Assembly: GCF_016741935.1 (NCBI RefSeq)
Contig: NZ_JAERRG010000003.1
Coordinates: 62,001 to 126,000 of the forward strand
Reading direction: 5' to 3'
Source of the DNA: Streptomyces endocoffeicus
GTDB lineage: Bacteria; Actinomycetota; Actinomycetes; Streptomycetales; Streptomycetaceae
DNA length: 64,000 nt
The position numbers and the translations under genes are program-made. Under the pieces are notes generated by a model. That model searched no databases. It worked only from the letters and a program-made list of their open reading frames with translations, and was not told the DNA's origin. This document shows, piece by piece, positions 1-10,096 of the stretch; position 1 is the first letter of the stretch; each line of letters starts with the position of its first letter.

Positions 1-1061
1 GCGGCCCGGCGGGCGATCTCGTCGCCTTCGGGCACAACCACCAGCAGCCGCCGGGGGGCCGGCAGCCGGTCCCGGAGGCGGGCGCACACCCGCCGGTAGC
101 GGATCAGCCTGCCGGCCTCGTCGCCGGACGCCCGCGGCGTCGGTATGTCCCACCGGACGTCGAGGCCGAGCAGTCGGCGGAACCGGGCCCGCGGGCCACT
201 GCCTTCCGGCCGGTGCGCGGGCCGTTCACCGGGTACGTCGACGGTACCCAGCAGCGCCGAGCCCAGCGCCGCGGCGATCTCCGGTTCGGTGCGCAGCCGG
301 CGACTCATCCGTGCGGCGGTGAGCTGGCCGATGACCGCGAGCAGGAAGAACAGCAGCGCTCCGGCGACGATGAGCTGCGTCCTCGTCGGCGGTGCCTCGC
401 CGGCCGGCCGGGCCGCCTGCCCCATGACGACCATGTTGGACTTGTTGGTCACCGGGTCGGCCTCGTCCAGCTTTTTCACGGCCTCCTGCAGCGCGATGCG
501 CAGCTTCTCGAGCTCGGTGCGGCCCTGCACGCTCTCCACGGTCCGCCCCGGATCGGCAGCGTCGGCCAGCTCGGTGATGCGGCGGCTGGTCTGCACCACC
601 ATCTTCCGCAGCGCCTCGGGCCCGGTCGACGCCGCGGACTCGGTGTCGTCGCCCGCGAGCCGCGCGGCGAAGGCGACGAACTGCTGGGCCACCTGGTCGG
701 CGAGGCGCTGCGCGCGCTCCGGGGTGTCGGCCGTACCCGAGATCTTGATGATGTTCCCGTCGGTGGCCTTGGCGCTCACCCGGTCCCGCAGCTCACTGCC
801 GCTGACCCCGGTCCAGCCGAGCGTGGCGGCCGCGCGGTCGACCACCACCGAACTGGTCGCGATCTCCGCCTGGGTCAGCAGCTCGCGCTCCTCCCACGCC
901 CCCGGCAGCAGTACCGACGCCGACGTCGTGTAGCGCGGCGGAAACAGCAGCGAGGTGCCGTAGCCGACGAGCGCCCCCACCACGGCGAGGACGGTGAGCA
1001 GCCGCCAGCGCCGACGGATAATCCGCCCGATCGTGACCAGGCGTATCGTGTCATCGCTCAA
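1..1061 (-). CDS. Wzz/YveK-like polysaccharide chain-length determinant (C-terminus cut by window edge)
   Basis: The N-terminal 353 codons are visible and the frame runs open off the left edge. The protein begins MSDDTIRLVTIGRIIRRRWR, continues into a membrane segment (about residues 20-37), then a periplasmic domain typical of Wzz/capsule co-polymerases, and a second membrane segment near residues 235-255, followed by a cytoplasmic part. Such proteins set the chain length of exported polysaccharide and in Gram-positive bacteria often work with a tyrosine kinase; no kinase is visible here. The start is taken as TTG at 1061, which overlaps the stop of the upstream glycosyltransferase (TTGA) and is preceded by GGGGAGGAGG, so the two genes are probably translationally coupled. 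It is the last visible gene of the exopolysaccharide operon. Family assignment comes from topology and context. Confidence 0.75.
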   Translation of the reverse strand, partial: MSDDTIRLVTIGRIIRRRWRLLTVLAVVGALVGYGTSLLFPPRYTTSASVLLPGAWEERELLTQAEIATSSVVVDRAAATLGWTGVSGSELRDRVSAKATDGNIIKISGTADTPERAQRLADQVAQQFVAFAARLAGDDTESAASTGPEALRKMVVQTSRRITELADAADPGRTVESVQGRTELEKLRIALQEAVKKLDEADPVTNKSNMVVMGQAARPAGEAPPTRTQLIVAGALLFFLLAVIGQLTAARMSRRLRTEPEIAAALGSALLGTVDVPGERPAHRPEGSGPRARFRRLLGLDVRWDIPTPRASGDEAGRLIRYRRVCARLRDRLPAPRRLLVVVPEGDEIARRA

Positions 1062-2312
1062 CGGTGCGGCCTCCTCCCCGCCCGGTCCGGGCCGCCCGCC
1101 GCCACCGGAGCGTGGTCGCGGCAGGCGGCGGCGTAGGCGGCGAGCAGCGACGCTTGCGAGTTCCGCCAGGAGAGCGGCCCGCCGATCCGCTCCTGGCCGA
1201 GCTTGCCCATCCGGGCCCGCTTCTCCGGATCGTCGAGGAGCAGCGCGATGAGCCCCGCGAACTCGGCCTCGTCGTTGGCGGGCGCGTAGACGGCGGCGTC
1301 ACCGGCGGAGACGCGCGCCTCCTTCAGGTCGAACGAGACGATCGGCCGGCCCATCGCCATGTACTCCAGGACCTTGTTCATGGTCGACACGTCGTTGAGC
1401 GGATTGCGCGGGTCGGGGGAGAGGCACACGTCCGCGGTGGACAGGTAGCGCACCAGGTCGGCGTCCGGGACGCGGCCGGTGAACCGCACCTGCTCGGAGA
1501 GCCCGAGCCGCCGGGACAGCTCCACCATCGCGTCGAAGGCGTCGCCGGCGCCGACGAACACCGCATACCAGTCGGTCCGTCCGAGCTCGTCGCGCAGCTT
1601 CGCGAGGGCCCGCAGGGCGTAGTCGACGCCGTCCTGGGGGCCCATGACGCCGAGGTAGCACAGCAGATGGGGCTTGCCGTGCTTCAACTCCGGCTCGGGC
1701 GGCACCGGTTGGAACCGCTCGATCGCGGGCGCGCTGCGCACCACGAACACATCCTCCGGCCGCCGGCCGCCACGGCGCAGTGCGACGTCCCGGTAACTCT
1801 CGTTCGTGGCGAGCACGATGTCCGCGGCCCGGTAGGTCCGCCGTTCCAGCGCGCACACGGCGCGGTAGAGCAGATCCTCACCGCGGTCGAACCGGGAGAG
1901 ATACAGCTCGGGTACCAGGTCGTGCTGGTCGAAGACGAACCGCGCGCCGCGCCGCTTCAGCCACAGCGCCGGCAGGAACAGCAGGTCGGGCGGGTTGCAG
2001 GCGTGGACCACGTCGACCGGGCCGACCTTGCGGGCCAACCGGGCCGTGTGCCACAGCGCCGATCCGTACTCCCGCAGATAGCCGGCCGGCCCTCCGGTGG
2101 CCGCGCGCAACGGGTAGCGGTGGATCCGCACCCCGTCGATCACCGCCTCCGGCTCCGTGTCCCGCTTGCTCCCCCGGGGACAGATGACGTGCACCTCCCA
2201 GCCCGCGTCGCGCAGCGTCGTGCACTCCTGCCACACCCGCCGGTCGAACGGCACCGACAGGTTCTCCACCAGGATCAGCGCGCGCCGGCCCGACCCGTCA
2301 CCACTGATCGCA

Positions 2313-2323
<11 letters not shown>
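1058..2323 (-). CDS. GT4-family glycosyltransferase
   Basis: A 421-residue cytoplasmic glycosyltransferase of GT-B fold. The N-terminal acceptor half opens with a beta-strand and loop (ALILVENLSVPFDRRVWQE) characteristic of exopolysaccharide GT4 enzymes. The C-terminal half carries the nucleotide-sugar site, with the two glutamates of the EX7E motif seen in MNKVLEYMAMGRPIVSFDLKE. It should add a sugar from an NDP-sugar donor to the lipid-linked repeat unit begun by the sugar transferase at 3700-5178. Its start overlaps the end of the sugar dehydrogenase gene by 11 bp and its stop overlaps the Wzz-like gene, so the operon is tightly coupled. The sugar it transfers cannot be read from sequence. 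Confidence 0.85.
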
Positions 2324-3629
<1,306 letters not shown>

Positions 3630-3699
3630 GACCCGTCTCTCCCCCCAGGCAGGCCCTTGCGGCCTGCGGTCCGCGCGCCGGTCGGACGACCTCCGCGCA

Positions 3700-5178
3700 T
3701 CAGTACGCCCCCTGCCCGTGGAGCACCGCACGCAGCGTCTTCCACAAGATCACCGTGTCCAGGGCGAGCGACCAGTCCTCCACGTACCGCAGGTCGAGGC
3801 GGACCGCCTCCTCCCACGGCAGGTCGCTGCGTCCGCTGATCTGCCACAGACCGGTGAGCCCGGGCTTGACCAGCAGCCGCCGCCGGATGTCCGGGCCGTA
3901 CGCCGCGGACTCCTCCGGTAGCGGAGGCCGCGGTCCGACGAGCGACATCGATCCGGTGAGCACGTTGAAGAGCTGCGGGAGCTCGTCGAGCGAGTACCGG
4001 CGCAGCACTGCTCCCACCCGGGTCACCCGCGGATCCCGGCGGAGCTTGAACAGCAGGCCCGCGCCCTCGTTGCGGTCGGCCAGCTCCGCACGTGCCCCGT
4101 GGGCCCCGGAGACCATGGTGCGGAACTTGACGATGGTGAACTCGCGGCCGTCCTTGCCCACTCTGCGCTGGCGGTAGAACGCCCCACCCCGACTGTCCAC
4201 CAGCACGAGCAGCCCGACGAGCACCATCAGCGGCGCGAACAGCACCAGCAGGACCGCCGCGCCCACCCGGTCGACGACCCCTTTGATCGCCCGGCGGCCC
4301 CCGGTGAAGGTCGGCATGCTGACCCGCAGCAGCGGGATCCCGAGCACCGCGTCGACGTGCAGCCGCGGGCCGGCCACCTCCATCAGCACCGGGGCCACGA
4401 CCATCTCGGCATCGCTGCCCTCGAGGTTCCAGGCCAGCCGCTGCAGCCGGTCCGGTGACCAGTGCGGGTCCGGTGTGACCGCGACGACACGGTAGCCGTC
4501 GTGGCGGACGTGCTTGGCGACGTCCCCCAGCCGGCCGACGACCGGCACTTCGTCCACTCGGTCACCCTCGAGCCCGCGACCGTCCGTCGTGCACACCGCC
4601 TCCACCCGCCAGCCGAGGTGCGGGAACTTGCGGGTCCGGGTGATCAGATCGCGCACGGTGGCCGGGCTCCCGGCAGCGAGCACCGGCCTCAGACACCGCC
4701 CTTCCTTGCGCTGTTTGTGCAGCCAGAGGCGGAGCACATACCGCGCGGTCATGGTGACGAGCGCGATCGCGGGGATCGCGACGAAGATCCAGAGCTTGAT
4801 GTTGCGCGAGGTCAGGGCGATCCCGCCGAGCGCCAGGACGACCGTCGCCGTGAACAGTGAGCGTCCGAGCCGGCGGAATTCCTCGGCGCCCTGGCCGAGC
4901 ACGGCCGGAGCCCATGACCGGCTCACCGCAAGAGTTCCCAGCACCAGCAGTTCGGTGCCGAATGCGAGAATTCCCCATTTCTCGTGCCAGTTGGCCGCGT
5001 CCCGGGCCCCGAAGAAGTTGCCGATGGCCGCCACCACGCAGGCGGTGGCCACGGTATCGCTGGTGATCACGGTACGGCGGTACCGCTGCTCCCAGTCGTG
5101 CGCGGGCCGACCGATCGCCCCATCCGCCAGACGCCCGCGCTCTGACGGAAACGGGCTGGCTAATCCCCCTCGCCGCAC
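3700..5178 (-). CDS. Exopolysaccharide polyprenyl glycosylphosphotransferase
   Basis: A 492-residue membrane enzyme that moves a sugar phosphate from an NDP-sugar to undecaprenyl phosphate, the first membrane step of exopolysaccharide assembly. The N-terminal half has four predicted membrane segments and a degenerate Rossmann-like cytoplasmic domain. The C-terminal 200 residues are the catalytic bacterial sugar transferase domain: a membrane hairpin, then FYRQRRVGKDGREFTIVKFR, the SLDELPQLFNVL helix and MSLVGPRPPLPEE, ending in the KPGLTGLWQISGRS loop. The start is taken as GTG at 5178 with GGGGGG five bases upstream. With that start, codon 6 (5163-5161) is TTA, a second candidate bldA-dependent codon in this operon. 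It is the first gene of the operon and lies behind a 780-bp leader. Confidence 0.9.
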   Translation of the reverse strand: MRRGGLASPFPSERGRLADGAIGRPAHDWEQRYRRTVITSDTVATACVVAAIGNFFGARDAANWHEKWGILAFGTELLVLGTLAVSRSWAPAVLGQGAEEFRRLGRSLFTATVVLALGGIALTSRNIKLWIFVAIPAIALVTMTARYVLRLWLHKQRKEGRCLRPVLAAGSPATVRDLITRTRKFPHLGWRVEAVCTTDGRGLEGDRVDEVPVVGRLGDVAKHVRHDGYRVVAVTPDPHWSPDRLQRLAWNLEGSDAEMVVAPVLMEVAGPRLHVDAVLGIPLLRVSMPTFTGGRRAIKGVVDRVGAAVLLVLFAPLMVLVGLLVLVDSRGGAFYRQRRVGKDGREFTIVKFRTMVSGAHGARAELADRNEGAGLLFKLRRDPRVTRVGAVLRRYSLDELPQLFNVLTGSMSLVGPRPPLPEESAAYGPDIRRRLLVKPGLTGLWQISGRSDLPWEEAVRLDLRYVEDWSLALDTVILWKTLRAVLHGQGAY

Positions 5179-5221
5179 GGAACCCCCCAGGTCCCCAGTG
5201 GTTCGACGTGTTCGCCTAACA

Positions 5222-5330
5222 CTGTTCCTCCCCCCGGGAGGCCCCCGCCTCCCGCACTGTCCTCCCCTCGGGAGGCCCCCGCCTCCCGCGCCGCGCTGTT
5301 CCTCCCCTCGGGAGGTCCCCGCCCCCCGGC
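5222..5330. repeat. Three tandem 35-39 bp GC-rich repeats, each with a hairpin
   Basis: Units begin CTGTTCCTC or CTGTCCTC at 5222, 5257 and 5296. Each carries CCTCCCC followed by GGGAGG, able to form a short stem, and then a CCCCCGCC tract. They lie just upstream of the exopolysaccharide start codon, so in that transcript they would be part of the 5' leader. Confidence 0.75.
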
Positions 5331-5827
5331 GGATGGCATCCCGGATATTGCAGCGCTACTTGGACACTCCACTCACATGGGAGCGGACTCGCATGTCCTG
5401 CCAGGCTTTCGAGGTGCGCGGGAACCCGTCGAAACCTCGGGTGTCCCCACACCCAAGGCCCTACCCGGGCTCCGAGAAGGCCTGTAGATCATTATTTGTC
5501 GCTCGTGTCCAAACAAATGAAGCACGGGTCAATCTAGAACACCGGGGCCCGTCTGAAGAAGAGTTGTGTGCAATATGTGCTCAAAGTTTGAAGCCGGATC
5601 CACCGGGCGGTGACTGCCCGCGGGGGGTTTGAGGGCGGAGGCATGCCGTGTGACCTGTGATGACGGGCGTTTTTCGGGCCGCCGGCACCGGGTCGCACGA
5701 GGGGCGATTTCAGGGCGACTTCTGCACACTCGGCTGTGGTGCCGGTCGGGGTGGGCGCGGTGTGGGCCTCGGCGCCGCTGCGCGGGTCACTGCTGTCCGC
5801 CGAAGGGTTGACGTCCGCAGAAAGCGC

Positions 5828-5847
5828 TTGTTACAACGTTGCAACAA
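5828..5847. promoter_or_regulatory. LacI-family-like operator upstream of GH97 gene
   Basis: TTGTTACAACGTTGCAACAA is an inverted repeat with 9 of 10 matching base pairs and a central CG, the layout of LacI/GalR-family operators. It lies 117 bp upstream of the glycosidase start at 5965. No LacI-type gene is in the window, so the regulator would be encoded elsewhere. Confidence 0.55.
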
Positions 5848-5964
5848 CGTGACAGCGCCCACGGCTCGCGCACGCCCGACCGCCCGCACGCCCGCACGCC
5901 CGACCGGCTCCGGAGCAGGGGCACCGTCCAGGTCTGCCGCCAACCACCCTTGATGGAGCGTGAC

Positions 5965-7995
5965 ATGGCCAATGTCCCCAGCCGTCGTGTCGTCGTCGGC
6001 GCCACCGCCGGCGCGGTACTCACCGGGGCGCTCGCCGCACCCGCCTCCGCCGCGCCGCCCGACCACGTCACGATCGCCTCGCCGAACGGCCGGCTGCGGA
6101 TGACCGTGCGGGTGGCGGACGGACGGCTGCGCTACCAGGTCGCACGGCACGGAACGGTCCTGGTGCCCTCCTCCGGGCTGGGGCTCGACCTGGCCGACCG
6201 GCCCTCGCTCACCGCCGGACTGGTGCTGGAATCCGTGCGGCGCAGGACCATAGACGAGAGATGGCGGCCGGTGTGGGGGCCCGACGCGCTCGTCCGCAAC
6301 CATGCACGGGAGTGCGTACTGCGGACCGTGCAACCGGCGACCGGGCTACGGCTGGACCTGATCGTCCGGGTCTTCGACGACGGCGTCGGCTTCCGCTACC
6401 GTCTGCCGGCCCAAGCCGGCCTCGACCACTACACCGTGACCGCCGAGCGGACCGAGTTCTCCTTGCCACCGACCGCCACGAGTTGGTCGCTGGCGGCGGG
6501 TACGGACTGGAACGCCGATGAACGGCACTACCGGCAGGCCCCGCTGGCGGACGTGAAAACCGCCCAGACCCCGCTGTCGCTGGCCACCCGGAGTGGTGAG
6601 TACATCGTGGTGCACGAGGCGGCGCTGATCGACTATCCGAGCATGACCCTCGCCGCCGACGGTAACCGGCCCGGCACCTTCACCAGCGAACTGATCAGCC
6701 TTCCCGACGGTGCGAAGGCCCACCTCGGGGGCGAATTCTCCACCCCATGGCGCACGCTGGTCATCGGCGGCCGACCCGGCGATCTCGCCGAATCGCATCT
6801 GATCGAGAACCTCAACGAGCCGTGCGCGCTCACGGACACGTCGTGGATCTCGCCCGGCACGTACGTCGGTGTCTGGTGGGAACTGCAGCGGCGGCACACG
6901 ACCTGGACCGAGGGACCGCGGCACGGCGCCACGACCGAGCGGGTCAAACGCTACATCGACCTCGCCCGGGAGGCGGGCGCGAGCTCCGTACTCGCCGAGG
7001 GCTGGAACACCAACGCCGGCGGCAGCTGGGCCGGCCAGGACTTCCTCACCCCGCGGGCCGACTTCGACCTGGCCGAGGTGCTGCGCTACGCACGGGCAGG
7101 CGGCGTCGGGTTCACCGCGCACAACGAGACCCGCGGCTTCGTCGACTACTACGAGCAGCATCTGGAAACGATCTTCGCGCGATACGCGGAACTGGGCATC
7201 CACTCGGTCAAGACCGGCTACGCCACCAAGTTCGTGCTGGGCGGGGTGAACCGCAGCCACTTCGACCAGGAAGCGGTGCGTCACTACCAGCGTGTCATCG
7301 AGACGGCGGCCCGCCACCAGATCATGATCATCGCGCACGAGGCAATCAAGCCGACCGGGCTGGCGCGCACCTACCCGAACATGATGACCGGCGAGGGCGT
7401 CGCCGGCATGGAGCAGCACCACTACATGGGCCGGCTCGGCAACCCGCCGGAGCAGGCCACGATCCTTCCCTTCACCAGGTTCATGGGCGGGCCGGCCGAC
7501 TACACCCCGGGCGTACTCAACGTGACCTGGGACCCGGCCGGACTCGGTACCCGCGTACAGACGACCTCGGCCACACAGCTCGCGTTGTACTCGGTGTTCT
7601 TCAGCCCGCTGCAGATGCTTGCCGACACCCCGGAGAACTACCACTCCCACCCCGGATTCGCCTACCTCAAGGACATGCCCGCCAGCTGGGACGAGACCCG
7701 TTTCCTGGACTGCGTGATCGGCGACTACACGGTGGTCGCCCGCCGCAAGGGCCACACCTGGTATCTCGGCGCCATCACCGACGAGCACGACCGGACACTG
7801 AGGCTGCCGCTGCGGTTCCTGGGGCGGGGCCGGTACCGAGCCGAGATCTACGGCGACGCCGCGGACACCAGCTGGCACGACAACCCGCTGCCGATCGACG
7901 TCCGGACCGAGACGGTGCGAGCGTCCACCGTACTGCGGCTGAAACTCGTCGCCGGTGGAGGCACCGCGATCCGCTTCCGCCGCGCGCGTTCCTGA
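5965..7995 (+). CDS. TAT-exported GH97 glycoside hydrolase (alpha-glucosidase/SusB type)
   Basis: A 676-residue secreted glycosidase. The start at 5965 has GGAG five bases upstream; a second ATG lies at 5953. The twin-arginine signal PSRRVVVGATAGAV is followed by a hydrophobic stretch and an ALAAPASA cleavage region. The GH97 N-terminal beta domain comes next, then the catalytic barrel, then a small beta domain. The glutamates likely to serve as calcium-linked bases and acid in SusB-like enzymes are Glu388 (in AHNETRGF), Glu459 (in AHEAIKPTG) and Glu483 (in GMEQHHY); the 24-residue spacing of the last two agrees with SusB as I recall it. The position used as nucleophile by retaining members is glycine (SVKTGYA), which points to the inverting subgroup. 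The likely role is hydrolysis of alpha-glucosides outside the cell. A LacI-type palindrome upstream suggests sugar-responsive control. Confidence 0.88.
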   Translation: MANVPSRRVVVGATAGAVLTGALAAPASAAPPDHVTIASPNGRLRMTVRVADGRLRYQVARHGTVLVPSSGLGLDLADRPSLTAGLVLESVRRRTIDERWRPVWGPDALVRNHARECVLRTVQPATGLRLDLIVRVFDDGVGFRYRLPAQAGLDHYTVTAERTEFSLPPTATSWSLAAGTDWNADERHYRQAPLADVKTAQTPLSLATRSGEYIVVHEAALIDYPSMTLAADGNRPGTFTSELISLPDGAKAHLGGEFSTPWRTLVIGGRPGDLAESHLIENLNEPCALTDTSWISPGTYVGVWWELQRRHTTWTEGPRHGATTERVKRYIDLAREAGASSVLAEGWNTNAGGSWAGQDFLTPRADFDLAEVLRYARAGGVGFTAHNETRGFVDYYEQHLETIFARYAELGIHSVKTGYATKFVLGGVNRSHFDQEAVRHYQRVIETAARHQIMIIAHEAIKPTGLARTYPNMMTGEGVAGMEQHHYMGRLGNPPEQATILPFTRFMGGPADYTPGVLNVTWDPAGLGTRVQTTSATQLALYSVFFSPLQMLADTPENYHSHPGFAYLKDMPASWDETRFLDCVIGDYTVVARRKGHTWYLGAITDEHDRTLRLPLRFLGRGRYRAEIYGDAADTSWHDNPLPIDVRTETVRASTVLRLKLVAGGGTAIRFRRARS

Positions 7996-8021
7996 CCGTC
8001 GCGTGTGCCGTGCGTTGCCCG

Positions 8022-8074
8022 GGTGCCGGGGTGCCGGGGTGCCGGGGTGCCGGGGTGCCGGGGTGCCGGGGTGC
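8022..8074. repeat. 8-bp tandem repeat (GGTGCCGG), about 6.5 copies
   Basis: The octamer GGTGCCGG is repeated head to tail without interruption between the GH97 and endo H genes, beginning 27 bp after the GH97 stop codon. Such short GC-rich tandem arrays expand and contract by slippage. No coding or folding role is evident. Confidence 0.9.
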
Positions 8075-8213
8075 GGCGTGAGGTGCGTGGGAGTCGTGAA
8101 GAGTTCGCACGCGATTCTCGGGATCCGGCCACGGGAGCGGAAGACTTGGAGAGCTCACTCGGCGCTTTCGAACAGGTCGGGCGCCGACCCATGCGAGGGG
8201 AGACCGGTCAACG

Positions 8214-9152
8214 ATGTTCACACTGGTACGGAGCAGATTACGGACGGCCGTGTTCACGCTCTCGGCGGTCGCGGCCCTCGCCTTCGGCGGGACCGCCGCG
8301 ACCGCCACGACCGGCGCGGCAGCGGCCCCCGCCCCCGCTCCGGCTCCCGCGAAACAGGGGCCGACCTCGGTGGCGTACGTCGAGGTGAACAACAACAGCA
8401 TGCGCAACGTCGGCAAGTACACCCTCGCCAACGGCGGCGGCAACGTCTTCGACGTCGCCGTGGTCTTCGCGGCGAACATCAACTACGACACGGGTACGAA
8501 GGCGGCGTATCTGCACTTCAACGAGAATGTGCAGCGCGTCCTCGACAACGCCGCCACGGAGATACGGCCGTTGCAGCAGAAGGGCATCAAGGTCGTCCTC
8601 TCGGTGCTCGGCAACCATCAGGGCGCGGGCTTCGCCAACTTCCCCTCCCAGCAAGCGGCTTCGGCGTTCGCGAAGAAACTGTCGGACACCGTGGCCAAGT
8701 ACGGCCTCGACGGCATCGACTTCGACGACGAGTACGCGGAGTACGGCAACAACGGCACGGGCCAGCCCAATGACAGCTCGTTCGTGCACCTGGTGACGGC
8801 GCTGCGCGCGAACATGCCGGACAAGATCATCAGCCTCTACAACATCGGCCCGGCCGCGTCGCGCCTCTCCTACGGCGGCGTCGATATCTCGTCCAAGTTC
8901 GACTACGCCTGGAACCCGTACTACGGCAGCTGGCAGGTTCCCGGCGTGGCACTGCCCAAGTCGAAGCTGTCGCCGGCGGCTGTCGAGATCGGCCGGACCT
9001 CGCAGAGCACCGTCGCCAGTCTCGCCCGCCGCACCGTCAGCGAGGGGTACGGCGTCTATCTGACGTACAACCTCGACGGCGCCAATCGCAGCGCCGATGT
9101 CTCCGCGTTCACCAGGGAACTGTACGGAAGTGACGCCGTCTACACGCCGTAA
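8214..9152 (+). CDS. endoH: Endo-beta-N-acetylglucosaminidase H (GH18), secreted
   Basis: A 312-residue secreted enzyme that cuts the chitobiose core of high-mannose N-glycans, leaving one GlcNAc on the protein. The sequence closely follows the classic Streptomyces plicatus endo H throughout. It has an N-terminal Sec signal, an Ala-Pro-rich linker (APAPAPAPA) and a mature part starting near KQGPTSVAYVEVNNNS. The GH18 catalytic motif is DGIDFDDE, whose last acidic residues are the catalytic pair known from endo H. The ATG at 8214 follows GGGGAG. Codon 9 (8238-8240) is TTA, so translation could depend on the developmentally regulated bldA tRNA. It ends 9 bp before a convergent IclR-family gene. 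Confidence 0.96.
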   Translation: MFTLVRSRLRTAVFTLSAVAALAFGGTAATATTGAAAAPAPAPAPAKQGPTSVAYVEVNNNSMRNVGKYTLANGGGNVFDVAVVFAANINYDTGTKAAYLHFNENVQRVLDNAATEIRPLQQKGIKVVLSVLGNHQGAGFANFPSQQAASAFAKKLSDTVAKYGLDGIDFDDEYAEYGNNGTGQPNDSSFVHLVTALRANMPDKIISLYNIGPAASRLSYGGVDISSKFDYAWNPYYGSWQVPGVALPKSKLSPAAVEIGRTSQSTVASLARRTVSEGYGVYLTYNLDGANRSADVSAFTRELYGSDAVYTP

Positions 9153-9161
9153 GGCGACCGC

Positions 9162-9977
9162 CTAATCGGCATATCGCCGACCAGTTGTCGCCTGTCGTGC
9201 TGACGCGGGTGTGGCCTCGAGCGCTCGCGAGATCGCCAGACTTGCCGTACGCAGTGCGATGCGAGAGGCGACCTGAGTGCCCGCTTCGTCCGGAGCGACC
9301 AGCGAGACCGCGCCCAGCGCCGCGCCGGCACCGTCGAGGATGGGTGCGGCGACCGTCGACATCGTGGCCGGACCGTCGTCCACCGGGTTGGGCACGGCCG
9401 CCGCGCATACGCCCTCGGACCGGGTCATGGCCATCAACTGGCGTACCCGGTCCGGGGCCGCGGCCTTGGCGAGCACGTCCTCGCGCACCTGTTCCGTCGC
9501 GTAGGCCAGCAGGGCGATGCCGATTCCCGTGGTGTCCAGCGGAAGCCGTCCGCCTACGCGGTACTTCACGGCGGCCGCTCCGTGCGCCGACAGGCGCTCC
9601 ACGAGCACCGCCTCATGGCCGTCACGAACGGCGAGGAGGATGTGCTGACGCGTCACGCGGTGCAGATCCTCCATCAACGGCAGCGCGGCGGCACGCAGGC
9701 CGTGGCCGCGGGGAGCGAGCGTCGCGATCTCCAGCAGCTGCAGCCCCACGACGAACTCGCCGTTCTCCAGGCGCTCGAGAGCCCCCACCCCGACCAACTG
9801 CGCGGCGATCCTCGAGGTGGTGCTCTTGGGGAGGCCGGCGCGGGACGCGAGCGTCTTGAGCGGCAGGCTCTCTCCCGCGTCGGCGAACGCGCCCAGGACC
9901 TTGAACGCCCGCTCCAGAATGGGCTCCCCGTGCGCGGGGCGTCCCGAGCGCCGCGTGTGATCCGCCGTACCACTCAT
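9162..9977 (-). CDS. IclR-family transcriptional regulator
   Basis: A 271-residue DNA-binding regulator. Residues about 18-75 form the winged helix-turn-helix (ILERAFKVLGAF, then LASRAGLPKSTTSRIAAQL). The C-terminal two-thirds is the IclR effector-binding domain, with the usual glycine-containing RVGGRLPLDTTGIGIALLAY segment. It is transcribed divergently from the alpha/beta hydrolase at 10097-11050, with about 120 bp between them, so that gene is its most likely target. The ligand is unknown. Confidence 0.9.
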   Translation of the reverse strand: MSGTADHTRRSGRPAHGEPILERAFKVLGAFADAGESLPLKTLASRAGLPKSTTSRIAAQLVGVGALERLENGEFVVGLQLLEIATLAPRGHGLRAAALPLMEDLHRVTRQHILLAVRDGHEAVLVERLSAHGAAAVKYRVGGRLPLDTTGIGIALLAYATEQVREDVLAKAAAPDRVRQLMAMTRSEGVCAAAVPNPVDDGPATMSTVAAPILDGAGAALGAVSLVAPDEAGTQVASRIALRTASLAISRALEATPASARQATTGRRYAD

Positions 9978-10096
9978 CGAAACGGGCAGTGCGTGGCGGC
10001 GGTCACGGGATGGATCCTAGCGGCCTGATCACCTACTGCGTGGCACTGGCCCGGCGCTGGGCCACGGAATCCGCCCGCAGGCACGAAAGAGGAGCA

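Larger units (their letters stand above)
5179..5964. other. Long intergenic leader between the exopolysaccharide operon and the GH97 gene
   Basis: No convincing gene is visible here. The part next to the exopolysaccharide operon has three hairpin-containing repeats (5222-5330). A conspicuously AT-richer island covers 5485-5600 and contains the inverted pair ATTTGT (5494-5499) and ACAAAT (5513-5518). A LacI-type palindrome lies at 5828-5847 near the GH97 gene. The region must hold the two divergent promoters, but I cannot place their -10 and -35 elements with confidence. Confidence 0.6.

Noticed and set aside
5222..5330. Possible small CRISPR or attachment site
   Set aside because: Units are imperfect, adjacent, and hairpin-forming, with no spacers, integrase or tRNA nearby.
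6346..7878. Minus-strand frame opposite GH97
   Set aside because: No family resemblance; the plus-strand GH97 motifs are unambiguous.
8022..8074. Possible CRISPR-like repeats
   Set aside because: The 8-bp units are contiguous with no spacers and no cas genes are present.
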